DNA from: Paenibacillus terrigena DSM 21567
Lineage (GTDB): Bacteria > Bacillota > Bacilli > Paenibacillales > Paenibacillaceae
Length of the DNA stretch: 64,000 bases
Direction: 5' to 3'
NCBI RefSeq assembly: GCF_000374845.1
Contig: NZ_KB895413.1
Span: 62,001 to 126,000 of the forward strand
Part shown: in pieces, positions 1 to 8,737 of the stretch
Position numbering within the stretch: position 1 is the first letter of the stretch
Layout of the letters: each line of letters begins with the position of its first letter
Position numbers and translations under genes: made by a program
The notes under the pieces: generated by a model
Databases searched by the model: none
Seen by the model: the letters and a program-made list of their open reading frames with translations, nothing else
What the model was told of the DNA's origin: nothing

Positions 1-501
1 GACTTGTTCGGGATATTGAAATGGTTCACGGAGAAGGGGCATGTCAACCTGATTGATACGTTCTGGCCATTTCTGATCTCCTCAGGAACAGCTATGGGGC
101 TGAAGAACGGACTATACATTTTTATCTTCCGTCAATTTTTCCGTGGGGTGCCGAAGGAGTTAGAAGAGGCATCGCTGGTGGATGGTGCAGGTATTTTCAA
201 GACGTTCTACCGGATTATTCTGCCGAATGCTCTTCCGGCGATTGTTACAGTGCTGCTCTTCTCCTTCGTATGGCAGTGGAATGATAGCTATTATGTGTCC
301 TTGTTCCTAAGCAAGGTAAAGGTGCTCGCAACCCAATTGACAGATATGGGGCCGGCACTTGGTAAGGAACCGGATCCGGTCTATCAATCGATGCTGCTCA
401 ATACAGGCGTGCTGCTCATGATGGCGCCACTGATTGTATTATATTTGTTCGTTCAACGCTATTTCGTAGAAAGTGTGGAGCGTACGGGACTGGTAGGTTA
501 G
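1..501 (+). CDS. Sugar ABC transporter permease, MalG type (5' end outside window)
   Basis: C-terminal part of an inner-membrane permease of a CUT1 carbohydrate ABC importer. The frame is open to the window edge, so the true start lies upstream. The EAA loop that contacts the ATPase is visible (ELEEASLVDGAGIFKTFYRI, about residues 53-72 of the visible part), followed by hydrophobic segments and the typical C-terminal RYFVESVERTGLVG ending. The alpha-mannosidase gene starts 70 bases downstream in the same direction, so the importer probably supplies mannose-containing oligosaccharides to that enzyme (inference). MalF-like partner and binding protein should lie to the left of the window. Confidence 0.93.
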   Translation, partial: DLFGILKWFTEKGHVNLIDTFWPFLISSGTAMGLKNGLYIFIFRQFFRGVPKELEEASLVDGAGIFKTFYRIILPNALPAIVTVLLFSFVWQWNDSYYVSLFLSKVKVLATQLTDMGPALGKEPDPVYQSMLLNTGVLLMMAPLIVLYLFVQRYFVESVERTGLVG

Positions 502-571
502 ATAGAGAAGATGACGGGGGGGTTGACGATAAGTTAACCCTCTTAATAACGAATAGAAACGAGGACGATCG

Positions 572-3352
572 ATGTCACAGTCCAAAACGGTACATATTAT
601 TTCCCATACACATTGGGATAGGGAATGGTATTTGCCCTATGAGAAGCATCATGTCCTGTTGATCAAGCTGATGGATACGTTGATGGAGACGTTAGAACGC
701 GATGAGGATTATCGCAGTTTTCATCTGGATGGTCAGACGATCATCTTAGAGGATTATTTGCAGGTTCGACCGGAAATGAGAGAGAAGCTAGAACATTATA
801 TTCGAGAGGGCCGCATTCATATTGGTCCTTGGTATATTCTGCAGGATGAGTTCCTGACGAGCAGTGAAGCCAACGTTCGGAATTTGTTAATCGGGCATCG
901 AGACGCCGCCGCTTATGGAACGATCTCGAAGCTTGGTTATTTTCCGGATTCCTTCGGTAATATGGGGCAGGCGCCTCAGATGCTGAAGCAAGCAGGTATT
1001 CACCATGCCGTGTTCGGACGCGGGGTGAAGCCAACCGGATTTAATAATGAGGTCTCGGATGTTAGCGCATATGAATCGCCATATTCTGAGATGTGGTGGG
1101 AGTCACCGGACGGCTCTAAGGTGCTCGGTATTTTATTCGCCAATTGGTACAGCAACGGGAATGAAGTGCCAGTGGATCCTGAAGCCGCGAAGACCTATTG
1201 GGATAAGAAAATTACGGATGCGGAGAAATATGCTTCGACGCCGCATTTGCTGTTCATGAACGGCTGTGATCATCAGCCTGTGCAAACGGACCTATCGGAT
1301 GCAATGAAGACAGCAGAACAGCTGTATCCAGGCACAACCTTCGTGCATTCCAATTTCGATGGCTATTTGCAAGAAGTGGAGCGAGCGCTCCCGGAAGATC
1401 TTTCAGTTATTCGCGGTGAGCTTCGCAGCCAGCATACAGACGGCTGGTCCACACTCGTGAACACCGCGTCATCGCGTATTTATATGAAGCAGAAGAACCA
1501 GCAAGGTCAGACAGCTTTGGAAAAGGTTGCAGAACCGCTTGCTGCGATGGCGTATATGCTTGGACAGAGCTATCCGCACCATTTGTTCAATTATGCTTGG
1601 AAGACATTGATGCAGAATCATCCGCATGATAGCATCTGCGGGTGCAGTGTGGATGAAGTGCATGCTGAGATGATGACGCGCTTCGAGAAGAGCAGACATG
1701 TGGCGGAAGCGATTGCGGATGAGAGCCTTACAGCGATTTCCAGCCGTGTAGATACTTTGACTTTTGCGGCATATGGATCGGACGCGGTTCCTTTCTTAGT
1801 ATTGAACACGACAGGTTGGGAACGCAGCGGCAGCTTAACGGTGGAGTTAGAAGTGAAGCGGATCTATTTCCGCAGCGGCATGGATTTTGACAAGATGCGC
1901 CAAGAGGTAAAGCAGTATAGCTTGGATGGATTCGTCTTGGTGGATTCGGAAGGTACTCAGATCCCATGTACGATCGAGGATCTAGGTATCCAATTCGGCT
2001 ATGATCTGCCGGAAGATCAGTTCAGACAGCCTTATTTCGCAAGGTCCGTACGCCTCACGTTCGAAGCGGTGGCGGTGCTGGCGCTTGGTTATCGAACGTA
2101 TGGATTCGTACGCCAAGAAGGCGCAACGCTAGGTGCGGCTGCTGAATCGCTCATCACAGGATCGAATCAGATGGAAAATGACAAGCTGGTTGTTTCAGTT
2201 GAAGCTGACGGCACCTTGACGGTAACGGACAAATCTAGCGGAACAGTCTATTCCGGACTTGGTATGTTGGAAGATACTGGCGATATCGGTAACGAATATA
2301 TGTATCGGGAAGCGAATGGCGCGGTTCCGATTACAACCCGAGGATTACCTGCGGACATTCGTGTTGCAGTAGATACGCCGTATCGTGCAACAATTGAAAT
2401 TGTACATGAGCTTGAAATCCCAGTATCTGCGGATGATCTGCTCGAGATGGAACAGCGAGAAATCGTCTGGTTCACGGGCCGTCGCTCTGGCCGTTCGAGC
2501 CGTGTGACGACGATGCGTGTCGTTACGTATGTATCACTGGATCGCCATGGCGAAGGCGTCGAGGTCACTTGCTCGTTCAACAATCAGGCGAAGGATCATC
2601 GTCTGCGGATGTTGTTCCCAACAGGACTTCAAGTTGGCAGTCATTATGCGGACTCCATCTTCGAAGTGCCGGAACGCAGCAATGCACCTGCCGAGGAATG
2701 GAAGAATCCGAGCAATTGCCATCATCAGCAAGCATTCGTTACGGTTGCAGGTGAGGAAGCAGGGCTCACGATTGCGAACCAAGGATTGAATGAATATGAA
2801 GTCATTCCAGGTGAAGCGGGAGATGACACGATAGCTGTGACATTGCTTCGCGCGGTAGGCGAGCTTGGCGATTGGGGGTATTTCCCGACACCGGAAGCCC
2901 AGTGTCTTGGCGAACATACGGTGAAGCTAAGCATTATCCCATTTGCTGGCTCCGTGACGAGTCGTACGGATGCGGATCCACGTCATGATGCATTTGCGTC
3001 GATTGTCCAGGCGCATCAATTCCAAGTGCCATGGTCCACGCAGCAGACAGAAGTGCATGAAGGCAGCTTGCCTGCGGTGCATAGCTTTGCGGTGTGGGAA
3101 GGACAGTCACTTGCATTCTCGACGATGAAAGTGGCGGAAGCGAGCGGCGATGTCATAATGCGCTGGTATAATGTATCGACGGATGTTCAAGCGTTGAATG
3201 TGACGCTTCGTACGGACGACGAAATCGTGGTCCATCGCAGTGATATTCTAGAACGTCAGCTGGAGCGATTGGTGCAAGCTGAGGATGGAGCGCTTACGGC
3301 GCCGGTTCGACCGGCTGAGATTGTGACGCTCAGCTTTGCCAAGCTGGATTAG
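572..3352 (+). CDS. Alpha-mannosidase, glycoside hydrolase family 38
   Basis: 926-residue cytoplasmic enzyme expected to remove alpha-linked mannose from imported oligosaccharides or glycerates. The GH38 N-terminal domain begins with the zinc-binding HTHWDREWY motif (residues 11-19). The catalytic-nucleophile motif YFPDSFGNMGQAPQ lies near residues 122-135, and the NHPHDSICGCS motif near residue 350 supplies further zinc or active-site contacts. The rest forms the central helical and C-terminal beta-sandwich domains; length is normal for the bacterial MngB-like group. There is no signal peptide, so the substrate must be imported, consistent with the permease just upstream. An intrinsic terminator follows. 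Confidence 0.95.
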   Translation: MSQSKTVHIISHTHWDREWYLPYEKHHVLLIKLMDTLMETLERDEDYRSFHLDGQTIILEDYLQVRPEMREKLEHYIREGRIHIGPWYILQDEFLTSSEANVRNLLIGHRDAAAYGTISKLGYFPDSFGNMGQAPQMLKQAGIHHAVFGRGVKPTGFNNEVSDVSAYESPYSEMWWESPDGSKVLGILFANWYSNGNEVPVDPEAAKTYWDKKITDAEKYASTPHLLFMNGCDHQPVQTDLSDAMKTAEQLYPGTTFVHSNFDGYLQEVERALPEDLSVIRGELRSQHTDGWSTLVNTASSRIYMKQKNQQGQTALEKVAEPLAAMAYMLGQSYPHHLFNYAWKTLMQNHPHDSICGCSVDEVHAEMMTRFEKSRHVAEAIADESLTAISSRVDTLTFAAYGSDAVPFLVLNTTGWERSGSLTVELEVKRIYFRSGMDFDKMRQEVKQYSLDGFVLVDSEGTQIPCTIEDLGIQFGYDLPEDQFRQPYFARSVRLTFEAVAVLALGYRTYGFVRQEGATLGAAAESLITGSNQMENDKLVVSVEADGTLTVTDKSSGTVYSGLGMLEDTGDIGNEYMYREANGAVPITTRGLPADIRVAVDTPYRATIEIVHELEIPVSADDLLEMEQREIVWFTGRRSGRSSRVTTMRVVTYVSLDRHGEGVEVTCSFNNQAKDHRLRMLFPTGLQVGSHYADSIFEVPERSNAPAEEWKNPSNCHHQQAFVTVAGEEAGLTIANQGLNEYEVIPGEAGDDTIAVTLLRAVGELGDWGYFPTPEAQCLGEHTVKLSIIPFAGSVTSRTDADPRHDAFASIVQAHQFQVPWSTQQTEVHEGSLPAVHSFAVWEGQSLAFSTMKVAEASGDVIMRWYNVSTDVQALNVTLRTDDEIVVHRSDILERQLERLVQAEDGALTAPVRPAEIVTLSFAKLD

Positions 3353-3371
3353 TAGAGAGTAGTTACAACTT

Positions 3372-3416
3372 AGAAGGTGAGAGGATAACTTAAAGTCTCT
3401 CATCTTCTTTTTTGTT
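3372..3416 (+). terminator. Intrinsic terminator after alpha-mannosidase
   Basis: Arms AGAAGGTGAGAG and CTCTCATCTTCT pair over 12 bases with one G-T pair, and a run of six T follows. Confidence 0.85.
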
Positions 3417-3430
3417 TGGGTATGGATTAT

Positions 3431-3643
3431 TAGCTCGTCGCCCGCACGAATCGTCCGAATAACTGCTAAAAAGCAGTTAATAAGCTCGTCACACGCTCAA
3501 ATCGCCCAAATAACTGCAAAAAAGCAGTTAAATCGCTCGTTACCCGCACGAATCGCGCAAATAACTGCCAAAAAGCAGTTAATTAACTCGCCACCAGCAC
3601 GAAACGTTTAAATAACTGTCAAAAAGCAGCAGTTATGTAACTG
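3431..3643. repeat. Four tandem units of about 51 bp, each ending in a small hairpin
   Basis: Units start near 3431, 3481, 3532 and 3583. Each has a variable front (GCTCGTC..CCGCACGAATCG) and a conserved tail TAACTGCnAAAAAGCAGTTA, whose ACTGC/GCAGT arms form a stem around an A-rich loop. The fourth unit has diverged and carries an extra GCA. Nothing else is visible between the mannosidase terminator and the next gene except AT-rich DNA. I infer a dispersed non-coding repeat of the Paenibacillus type; the units are too long and too diverged for a CRISPR. Confidence 0.8.
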
Positions 3644-3859
3644 TTCATACTGTGAGTAAAATTAGCTTTCACACATTAGTCCAATGAACAGCGATCGCAC
3701 AGATGTCCATTTCACCATACGAGAAGAGTCGATCTGTATCGATTCTATTGGCGATAAGTCAGGATGGAAGCTTCGAGAGGTAGCAAGTTTCGTTCGGGCA
3801 GAATTCTATGATACGATAAAAGGAAATTTACCCGAAGAATGATAGAGGAAGGTGCCCTT

Positions 3860-4618
3860 ATGCCCTTTACATTCGCTCACCCTTACTATGCCTATCCCTT
3901 AAAATATATCAAACCGAAATACTTCAGCCTAACAGGCCTTGTCCTCGGAAGCATGGCGCCCGATTTCGAATATTTCCTGATGCTGGAACCTTACAGCTGG
4001 ATCGGTCATTCGATGGTCGGGCTATTCTTCGAAGCCCTCCCGTTATGTACATTACTCGCCCTGATCTTTCATTATATCGTGAAAGATGCCCTCGTGATCC
4101 ATCTGCCGGCGATATGGCAGTTAGATCAGCGAGCCTACCATATCCGAGGAGCTTGGAGCTTGCGAGGATCGCTAGCGTGGCTGATCTTCCTTGGATCGGT
4201 GGTGGTCGGTTTCATAACGCATGTCTTGATCGATGCGTTTACCCATGTTGGCGGTTATTTTGTCGTACGATATGCGATGTTGCGGGAATCGGTCGTATGG
4301 AATATATCCGTCTATAAAATTCTTCAGCACAGCCTCTCGTTGCTAGGGCTAATTGTTATCGGCTATGTCATCTTGAGTAACCTATATCGGAGCAATCCGA
4401 ACAATTCACGTGTAACACCTTATGTGACGAAGAAGAAGAAGCTTCAATACTGGATCATCGTCATTGCGATCGCTCTAGCCGTTACATGTATCAAGTTGTT
4501 GTTTACGTCAAGCCAGAACCGACTAGGGATCCTCGTCGTTGCACCGATTTCAGGCTTTTGTGTAGGGCTAATTGTAGCATCGATAAGATCGAAGTTTATC
4601 AGACCGATCTGCCAATAA
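3860..4618 (+). CDS. DUF4184-family membrane protein
   Basis: Integral membrane protein of about 252 residues with the DUF4184 signature at its start: MPFTFAHPYYAYPLKY and then GSMAPDFEYFL. The His and Asp of these motifs resemble metal-binding residues of other HxxP/PDxxY membrane hydrolase-like families, but no activity is established. Five or six hydrophobic segments follow. I prefer the ATG at 3860 over an in-frame ATG 21 bases earlier because GAGGAAGG sits about seven bases before it and the conserved FTFAHP motif begins there. The phosphotransferase gene starts 20 bases downstream, so the two are probably co-transcribed. Confidence 0.8.
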   Translation: MPFTFAHPYYAYPLKYIKPKYFSLTGLVLGSMAPDFEYFLMLEPYSWIGHSMVGLFFEALPLCTLLALIFHYIVKDALVIHLPAIWQLDQRAYHIRGAWSLRGSLAWLIFLGSVVVGFITHVLIDAFTHVGGYFVVRYAMLRESVVWNISVYKILQHSLSLLGLIVIGYVILSNLYRSNPNNSRVTPYVTKKKKLQYWIIVIAIALAVTCIKLLFTSSQNRLGILVVAPISGFCVGLIVASIRSKFIRPICQ

Positions 4619-4638
4619 TATGAGAGGGGTGCCATAAT

Positions 4639-5652
4639 ATGTCCAATGCCAACAATAATATTTCCAGCCTTTACGCACCGATAACAGACGAAGCAATCAT
4701 CGCAATTGCGAAGGATACCTTCGGATCGGATTGTTGTGTACAGCATATTTCTCTACTCAAGGGAGGGCTATTTAATACGACGTATTTTTTTGAAACCGAA
4801 GCACCAGTGGGAAAGTGGGTTTTGCGACTCGCGCCGCAAGACCTTGAGCATTTGTACTCTTTTGAGAAACAGATGATGGCTGTCGAGCCTTATATCTACA
4901 ACCTGCTTCAGGCAGAGAACATTCCAAGCTCTCACGTGATTCGTTATGATGATTCTGGTCGCTTGATCGCAAGACCCTATTTATTAATCGAGTTTATTGA
5001 TAGTATCCAGTTGAACGACCCGTCGATTACACCGGAGGAATATACTCGGCTGAAGGAAGAGCTAGGCCGATATACACGTCAAATACATGGGATTACATCA
5101 GATCGTTTTGGATGGCCACAGCGGGATGGAACGGTTCGCGGATATACGTCTTGGAGTAGGATGTTGATGGAGCTTAGTGCTGAAGTAGCTGAGAGATGCA
5201 GGGCATATCAGGTTTTTGAAGAAAAAGTCTTGAATGAATTTACATCCATCTTCAGCGCGAATTGTGAGCTTTTTGATGAGATTAAAGTGCCGTCCCTTGT
5301 ACATAATGATCTGTGGGATCCGAATGTTCTAGTTCGTCGGGATGAAGATGGTGAGCTGCATATTGCTGCCCTGATTGATGCGGATCGGGCTGTTTATGCT
5401 GACCGTGAGTATGAATTCATCCTTTATGAAAATCACGCAAGCTTTATGAAAGGCTACGGGTATGAACTTTCAATGGACCTTCGTCCTCGTGCACGGCGCA
5501 CCGCCTATCAAATGATGTTATCTTTTTTATGCACTTTTGTATATGAAGTTCAGCTTGTATTACCTGAGAGCGTCGTATGGTGCAAGCAAGATGCACTGCA
5601 TCAATTAAAAGCTTTTCAAGAGATCTGGAGCGAAGCAGCGATGGAGGAATGA
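4639..5652 (+). CDS. APH-like phosphotransferase (aminoglycoside/choline kinase fold)
   Basis: 337-residue soluble protein with the aminoglycoside phosphotransferase fold, which transfers phosphate from ATP to a small hydroxylated molecule. Visible motifs are the N-lobe lysine-type strand (GKWVLRLAP, near residue 56), the catalytic Brenner motif VHNDLWDPNVLV near residue 222 (catalytic D, metal-binding N) and the metal aspartate in ALIDADRAVYADREYEF near residue 248. The sequence is closer to fructosamine-kinase and homoserine-kinase-like members than to proven resistance enzymes, so substrate is unknown and resistance should not be assumed. GAGAGGGGTG precedes the ATG. It follows the DUF4184 gene closely. 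Confidence 0.85.
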   Translation: MSNANNNISSLYAPITDEAIIAIAKDTFGSDCCVQHISLLKGGLFNTTYFFETEAPVGKWVLRLAPQDLEHLYSFEKQMMAVEPYIYNLLQAENIPSSHVIRYDDSGRLIARPYLLIEFIDSIQLNDPSITPEEYTRLKEELGRYTRQIHGITSDRFGWPQRDGTVRGYTSWSRMLMELSAEVAERCRAYQVFEEKVLNEFTSIFSANCELFDEIKVPSLVHNDLWDPNVLVRRDEDGELHIAALIDADRAVYADREYEFILYENHASFMKGYGYELSMDLRPRARRTAYQMMLSFLCTFVYEVQLVLPESVVWCKQDALHQLKAFQEIWSEAAMEE

Positions 5653-5758
5653 ACTAATCCTATCGAATTCCGTTGTTGCTGAAGAGAGAGTCCATCTGTT
5701 TGTGCGAAGGGCTTTTTTTGGGGATACACTAGGAGAACATGTTCCAAGTACAGGAAAA

Positions 5759-5786
5759 GAAGCTTGAGCGATCAGGCTTCTTTTTT
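5759..5786 (+). terminator. Intrinsic terminator between convergent genes
   Basis: Stem GAAGCTTGA / TCAGGCTTC with loop GCGA, then six T. It ends the rightward phosphotransferase transcript; the Crp/Fnr gene arrives from the other side. A T7 run at 5713-5719 without a clear stem lies just upstream. Confidence 0.85.
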
Positions 5787-5809
5787 CTGTCGCCGTTCCG
5801 TTCCGTCAA

Positions 5810-6523
5810 CTATCCATGATTCCAGATCCGGAGTTCGGGAACTTCCTCGGTCTCGTAGCACATCCGCTCTAATCGTTTCATATCAAGAAGATAGATATAT
5901 TTCTCGCGAATATCGATCAGCCCTTCGTTCTGGAAGTCACTGAGCGTCTTGGAGATGGATTCACGTGTATTGCCGACCATACTCGCGAGCAGGGCATGAT
6001 TGAATTTCATATCAATCTTGTAAGCGCCATCGACCTGCTTCCCGAAATTATAATAGAGATCCAGAATTAAGTTGGCGATCTTCGTACGGACATCGAGAAA
6101 GGTCAAGTAACGAATCATACGGTTCAGAACGCGGACGCGAGCGAACATAATTTGATAGGCTCTGAGCAGAACAGAAGGATAACGATGAACGATATCTAAG
6201 AAATCCTGCTTTGTGATATGCCATGCAACAACAGGCTCTAGCGCTTCGACGGAAGAGACGCGGTATGTGTCACCGGTTAATGCTTCGGCTTCGCCAATGA
6301 TATCGCCAGGGAGATGAATCCCAATGACGATTTCCCTGCCGTCATGAATCCGGTAGACTTTCACTTTGCCGGTTCGCAGAATGAAGATGCCCTCGTTCTG
6401 GTCGTTCTCGAACATGAATACATGATTCTTCTTATATTTACGTTCTCGCAGCAGGGGAGCAATATGGTGTAGTTCGTCGGCGGGGACTTCGGAGAAAATG
6501 GGAACCTCTGTCATTTCAATCAT
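5810..6523 (-). CDS. Crp/Fnr-family transcriptional regulator
   Basis: 237-residue cytoplasmic regulator with an N-terminal cyclic-nucleotide-binding beta-barrel (about residues 8-120, including GDIIGEAEALTGDTYRVSSVEAL), a long dimer helix, and a C-terminal winged helix whose recognition segment is FNHALLASMVGNTRESISKTLSDF near residues 176-199. The RES core is typical of CRP/FNR DNA-reading helices. Only one cysteine is present, so it is not an iron-sulfur FNR, and the usual cAMP-contacting arginine pattern is not evident; the effector is unknown. Divergent transcription from the secreted nucleotidase suggests it may control that gene. Starts at ATG 6523 or 6514. Confidence 0.9.
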   Translation of the reverse strand: MIEMTEVPIFSEVPADELHHIAPLLRERKYKKNHVFMFENDQNEGIFILRTGKVKVYRIHDGREIVIGIHLPGDIIGEAEALTGDTYRVSSVEALEPVVAWHITKQDFLDIVHRYPSVLLRAYQIMFARVRVLNRMIRYLTFLDVRTKIANLILDLYYNFGKQVDGAYKIDMKFNHALLASMVGNTRESISKTLSDFQNEGLIDIREKYIYLLDMKRLERMCYETEEVPELRIWNHG

Positions 6524-6631
6524 TGCAGCAGATCCTTTCCGTAGGAATGTACTAGTAATACTAGAGTCGAATCGGGTTCGCTATTCATTATTATAGCAGA
6601 TTTTATCTTCGATTGAATGTGCAGTTCCTTC

Positions 6632-6661
6632 TTGACCACTTTCAGTCTGCATGTGTATACT
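6632..6661 (+). promoter_or_regulatory. Probable promoter of the secreted 5'-nucleotidase
   Basis: TTGACC at 6632-6637 and TATACT at 6656-6661 are 18 bases apart, both close to the vegetative sigma consensus, and point toward the nucleotidase. Confidence 0.55.
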
Positions 6662-6670
6662 TTGAAATGA

Positions 6671-6697
6671 CAAATGTTCTCGGAAATATTACATTTG
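6671..6697. promoter_or_regulatory. Inverted repeat, candidate operator
   Basis: CAAATGT (6671-6677) and ACATTTG (6691-6697) are perfect 7-base arms with a 13-base spacer, just downstream of the predicted promoter start. Partial outer arms (GAAATG and CACATTTC) extend the symmetry. The position fits a repressor site; the adjacent Crp/Fnr regulator is the obvious candidate, but the arms are not a classical TGTGA-type CRP site. Confidence 0.45.
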
Positions 6698-6737
6698 TTC
6701 ACATTTCATCGATATTCAAAAGGGGAGAGTGATTTTT

Positions 6738-8612
6738 TTGAAATTGAAAATGAAAGCGAAAACAATTCTATTAACGGGGGCATTATCTACGGTATTTGCC
6801 GCATCGGCCTTCGCGGCTCCGTTGCATCCTGTCGTACATAATGATTGGATGCAGCAGAAGAAGATTATCAACGGTTTTGATCAAGGAGGACTATTGCTTG
6901 AGCGTAGTGTATCTCTTGGGGAAGCGGTTGCTCTTATTGCTAGAGGTACAGGAGCTGAGGTTGCACAGCCGCAAGGCTATTGGGCAACGAATTATTTGAC
7001 TTGGGCTTATAGCAAAGGGGCTATTACGAAAGACGAGAAAGCAAATGATAGAAGCTTCCCTGCTGCAGATAGATTAACGGCAATCGCCAAAAAACTTGGT
7101 CTTGAACTGCAATTGCCAGCTGGCGAGCAAGTGACTCGCGGCGATTTCGTGCAAGCACTTGGTGATGCGTTAACAGAACATGTCACGATTGCGCATACGA
7201 ATGATGTGCATGGACATATTCAAGAGAATAGCAAAGATAAAGAGTTCGGTTATGCCAAAATTGCTACGCTTGTAAAAGAGTGGCGTGAAGAGAATAAGAA
7301 CTTTCTCTTAATGGATGCGGGTGATACGTTCCAAGGAACGATTTATACGAACCAATTCAAAGGGGAATCTATTCTTCCGATTCTTAATTCGCTAGGTTAT
7401 GGCGCGATGGCAGCGGGGAACCATGAGTTTGATTTTGGTTATGAGCAATTGCTCAAGCTCCGTGATCAGCTCAAGTACCCAATGATCAATGCAAATGTAT
7501 ACAAAGCGGATGGTACAAATCTTCTTGTCCCTACATATACAACAGAGGTCGGCGGACAGAAAATCGCATTTATCGGATTTGTAACGGAAGAGACGCCAAT
7601 TGTTACACACCCGAATAATGTTATTGGCTTGACGTTCAAAGATCCTGTGGATATTGCGAAAAAGCTCGTGCCTGAGATGAAAGAAAAAGCGGACCGTGTC
7701 TTCATCCTCTCCCATATCGGTGTTGAGAAAGACCGCGAGATCGCGAAAAATGTATCGGGGATCGACTTAATTATTGGTGGTCACTCCCATACGCCGCTTC
7801 GCACACCTGAAGTTGTTAATGGTACGTATATCGTACAAGACTGGGAGTACGGAAAGTCGCTAGGACGCGTGGATCTATATTACTATAACAAAGATTTGGT
7901 AGGATTCAGCGGTGGATTAGTAGAGTATGATGAGTCCGTCAAAGCTGATCCAGAAATCGATAAATTAGTTCAAGAAGTCGTGAAGAAAGTAGATACAGCG
8001 ATGGGTGCCGTCATTGGGAAGACTGAAGTCGATCTGCATGGTGAGCGAGGCGAAGTTCGCGCAGTAGAGACGAACCTAGGCAACTTCATTGCGGATGCCA
8101 TTATTGCGAAGACGAAGACGATCAAAGGCCACGAAGCCGATGTAGCGCTTGTGAATGGCGGCGGGATCCGTGCGAGTAAGAAAGCCGGAGATCTGACGAA
8201 GAAGGATCTCTACTCGATTCTACCGTTCCCGAATACATTAACCATTGTCAAAGCAACAGGTGCGGATATCAAGGCCGCTCTTGAAGTATCGGTCAAAGGC
8301 GTGGAGAAGAAAGATGACTTACCAGGTTCGTTCTTGCAAATCGGCGGCATGTCCTATGTCTATGACGTGACGAAGCCGGTTGGCGAGCGCGTACTAGAAG
8401 TGAAAGTCGGAGGTCAACCGATTGACCCAGCGAAGACGTACACGGTAGCGACGAATGACTTCATAACATCGGGCGGCGACGGCTATTCGATGCTGAAGAA
8501 GGATGAAGTCTTGAACACAGGCTACACCTTCTACGATGTCGTAGAAGAGTATTTGCAGAATGTGAAAGTCATTAACCCTAAAGTCGAGAATCGTATTGTT
8601 GAGAAAAAATAA
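6738..8612 (+). CDS. Secreted 5'-nucleotidase/2',3'-cyclic phosphodiesterase with S-layer-like N-terminus
   Basis: About 624-residue exported metallophosphoesterase of the UshA/CpdB group, which releases phosphate and nucleosides outside the membrane. A signal peptide (KAKTILLTGALSTVFAASAFA) leads, followed by about 110 residues resembling one or two S-layer homology repeats (for example KKIINGFDQGG and VTRGDFVQALGDAL), which may hold it to the wall. Catalytic metal motifs: HTNDVHGH, DAGDTFQG, AGNHEFDFG and GGHSHT; the C-terminal substrate domain has NGGGIR. I prefer TTG 6738, ten bases after AGGGGAG; GTG 6729 is too close and ATG 6750 is possible. It belongs to the nucleotide-salvage set of this window. 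Confidence 0.9.
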   Translation: MKLKMKAKTILLTGALSTVFAASAFAAPLHPVVHNDWMQQKKIINGFDQGGLLLERSVSLGEAVALIARGTGAEVAQPQGYWATNYLTWAYSKGAITKDEKANDRSFPAADRLTAIAKKLGLELQLPAGEQVTRGDFVQALGDALTEHVTIAHTNDVHGHIQENSKDKEFGYAKIATLVKEWREENKNFLLMDAGDTFQGTIYTNQFKGESILPILNSLGYGAMAAGNHEFDFGYEQLLKLRDQLKYPMINANVYKADGTNLLVPTYTTEVGGQKIAFIGFVTEETPIVTHPNNVIGLTFKDPVDIAKKLVPEMKEKADRVFILSHIGVEKDREIAKNVSGIDLIIGGHSHTPLRTPEVVNGTYIVQDWEYGKSLGRVDLYYYNKDLVGFSGGLVEYDESVKADPEIDKLVQEVVKKVDTAMGAVIGKTEVDLHGERGEVRAVETNLGNFIADAIIAKTKTIKGHEADVALVNGGGIRASKKAGDLTKKDLYSILPFPNTLTIVKATGADIKAALEVSVKGVEKKDDLPGSFLQIGGMSYVYDVTKPVGERVLEVKVGGQPIDPAKTYTVATNDFITSGGDGYSMLKKDEVLNTGYTFYDVVEEYLQNVKVINPKVENRIVEKK

Positions 8613-8625
8613 ATGATAGAAAAGG

Positions 8626-8652
8626 AACTGGCCTCGTGCCAGTTTCTTTTTT
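8626..8652 (+). terminator. Intrinsic terminator after 5'-nucleotidase
   Basis: AACTGGC / GCCAGTT stem with loop CTCGT, then CTTTTTT. Confidence 0.9.
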
Positions 8653-8737
8653 GTGCTCAGGTATTGCATGAAATAGCAATGCTAGGGGATCTATGGTACA
8701 TTAATAAAAAATGTGCGATAAATCGAGTGGGGGACGT

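Noticed and set aside
3431-3643. CRISPR array
   Set aside because: The repeats vary, spacers are not unique, and there are no cas genes.
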